Assembly (NCBI GenBank): GCA_018524725.1
Contig: JAEUWP010000173.1
Span: 27,941-91,940, forward strand
Reading direction: 5' to 3'
Source of the DNA: Podaxis mareebaensis
Taxonomy: Eukaryota > Basidiomycota > Agaricomycetes > Agaricales > Agaricaceae
DNA length: 64,000 nt
In this document: piece by piece, positions 63,849-64,000 of the stretch
Position numbering within the stretch: position 1 is the stretch's first letter
How the letters are laid out: every line of letters starts with the position of its first letter
Notes under the pieces: generated by a model
The model's input: only the letters and a program-made list of their open reading frames with translations
The model's database searches: none
What the model was told of the DNA's origin: nothing
Position numbers and translations under genes: made by a program

Positions 63849-64000
63849 TGGTAGTTGTCTTGTAGGTTGTTGTTCAGGAGGGGCAGTGGTATTCAGGTGG
63901 GGTGTCATATTCTGGTTGATTCAGCCAACTAATCTATCAAGGAATGTGTCAGATACTAAGAACTGTTCTATAGAGGACATATCAAAGGTCTCTCTGTGAG

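Larger units (their letters stand above)
58600..64000. other. CpG-depleted block
   Basis: From about 58,600 to the right edge CG dinucleotides are rare while TG and CA are frequent. Comparison of gene 8 with gene 7 shows that many changes are CG to TG or CA on either strand. The block includes the duplicated NACHT gene and the retroelement. Confidence 0.8.
61600..64000 (-). mobile_element. Degenerate Ty3/gypsy LTR retrotransposon, partial
   Basis: On the minus strand, from the right edge leftwards, come a Gag zinc knuckle, an aspartic protease and the N-terminal half of the reverse transcriptase: the order of a Ty3/gypsy element of the kind abundant in mushrooms. The element is cut by the right edge, ends inside the polymerase on the left, carries stop codons and is almost free of CG dinucleotides. 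No LTR is visible in the window. It is a fungal genomic element and not active. Confidence 0.85.

Noticed and set aside
1..64000. CRISPR arrays, rRNA, bacterial operons
   Set aside because: Intron-rich eukaryotic genes throughout. No regularly spaced short repeats or rRNA segments were seen.

Overview
The window looks like nuclear DNA of an agaricomycete (mushroom-forming basidiomycete). Genes are split by many short GT-AG introns (about 48-70 bp), and the protein families are typical of that class: expanded F-box proteins, DUF6534 membrane proteins, family 3 pectate lyases, fungalysin, and a large set of NACHT NTPases whose N-terminus carries a short G-A-H motif. I found no rRNA, tRNA or CRISPR.

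Region 1 (1 to about 12,730) is an accessory array of three diverged copies of one module: pectate lyase (PL3), an unknown protein called H here on the opposite strand, a shared upstream region, and a dual-specificity phosphatase (DSP). The three phosphatases are intact at 204 aa. Of the pectate lyases, one is cut by the window edge, one is split into two halves by an inversion of about 1.5 kb that itself carries a nested spacer microinversion, and one is a pseudogene whose 5' end was replaced by a copy of the alcohol dehydrogenase promoter and first exon.

Region 2 (13,131 to 26,146) holds an F-box protein, a 9-exon zinc alcohol dehydrogenase, a second F-box protein, a MAGE-domain Nse3 (SMC5/6 complex), a 3.4 kb stretch without a recognisable gene, and a 13-exon DUF6534 membrane protein.

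Region 3 (26,699 to about 60,700) is a NACHT cluster. Four intact genes and one truncated gene lie on the minus strand (26.7-40.6 kb), two intact genes and one decayed copy on the plus strand (52.9-60.7 kb), and three relics lie at 22.2, 45.2 and 49.8 kb. The intact genes share four coding blocks: an N-terminal motif exon, a large NACHT exon, and two small exons encoding a conserved C-terminal module that I do not recognise. They have no WD40, ankyrin or TPR tail. Between them sit a nucleoside hydrolase, a PI-specific phospholipase C, a C2H2 zinc-finger fragment, a fungalysin metalloprotease and a small secreted protein resembling mushroom peptidase inhibitors.

Region 4 (about 58.6 kb to the right edge) is CpG-depleted. 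It holds the decayed NACHT copy and a degenerate Ty3/gypsy element. Many differences between the decayed NACHT copy and its intact neighbour are CpG to TpG/CpA changes, including both stop codons checked and the Walker motif losses. This fits methylation-linked or RIP-like mutation of duplicated DNA.

Exon coordinates were worked out by hand from reading frame, GT-AG borders and comparison among paralogues. Where I give a full exon list, the coding length is a multiple of three and the frame is open throughout.
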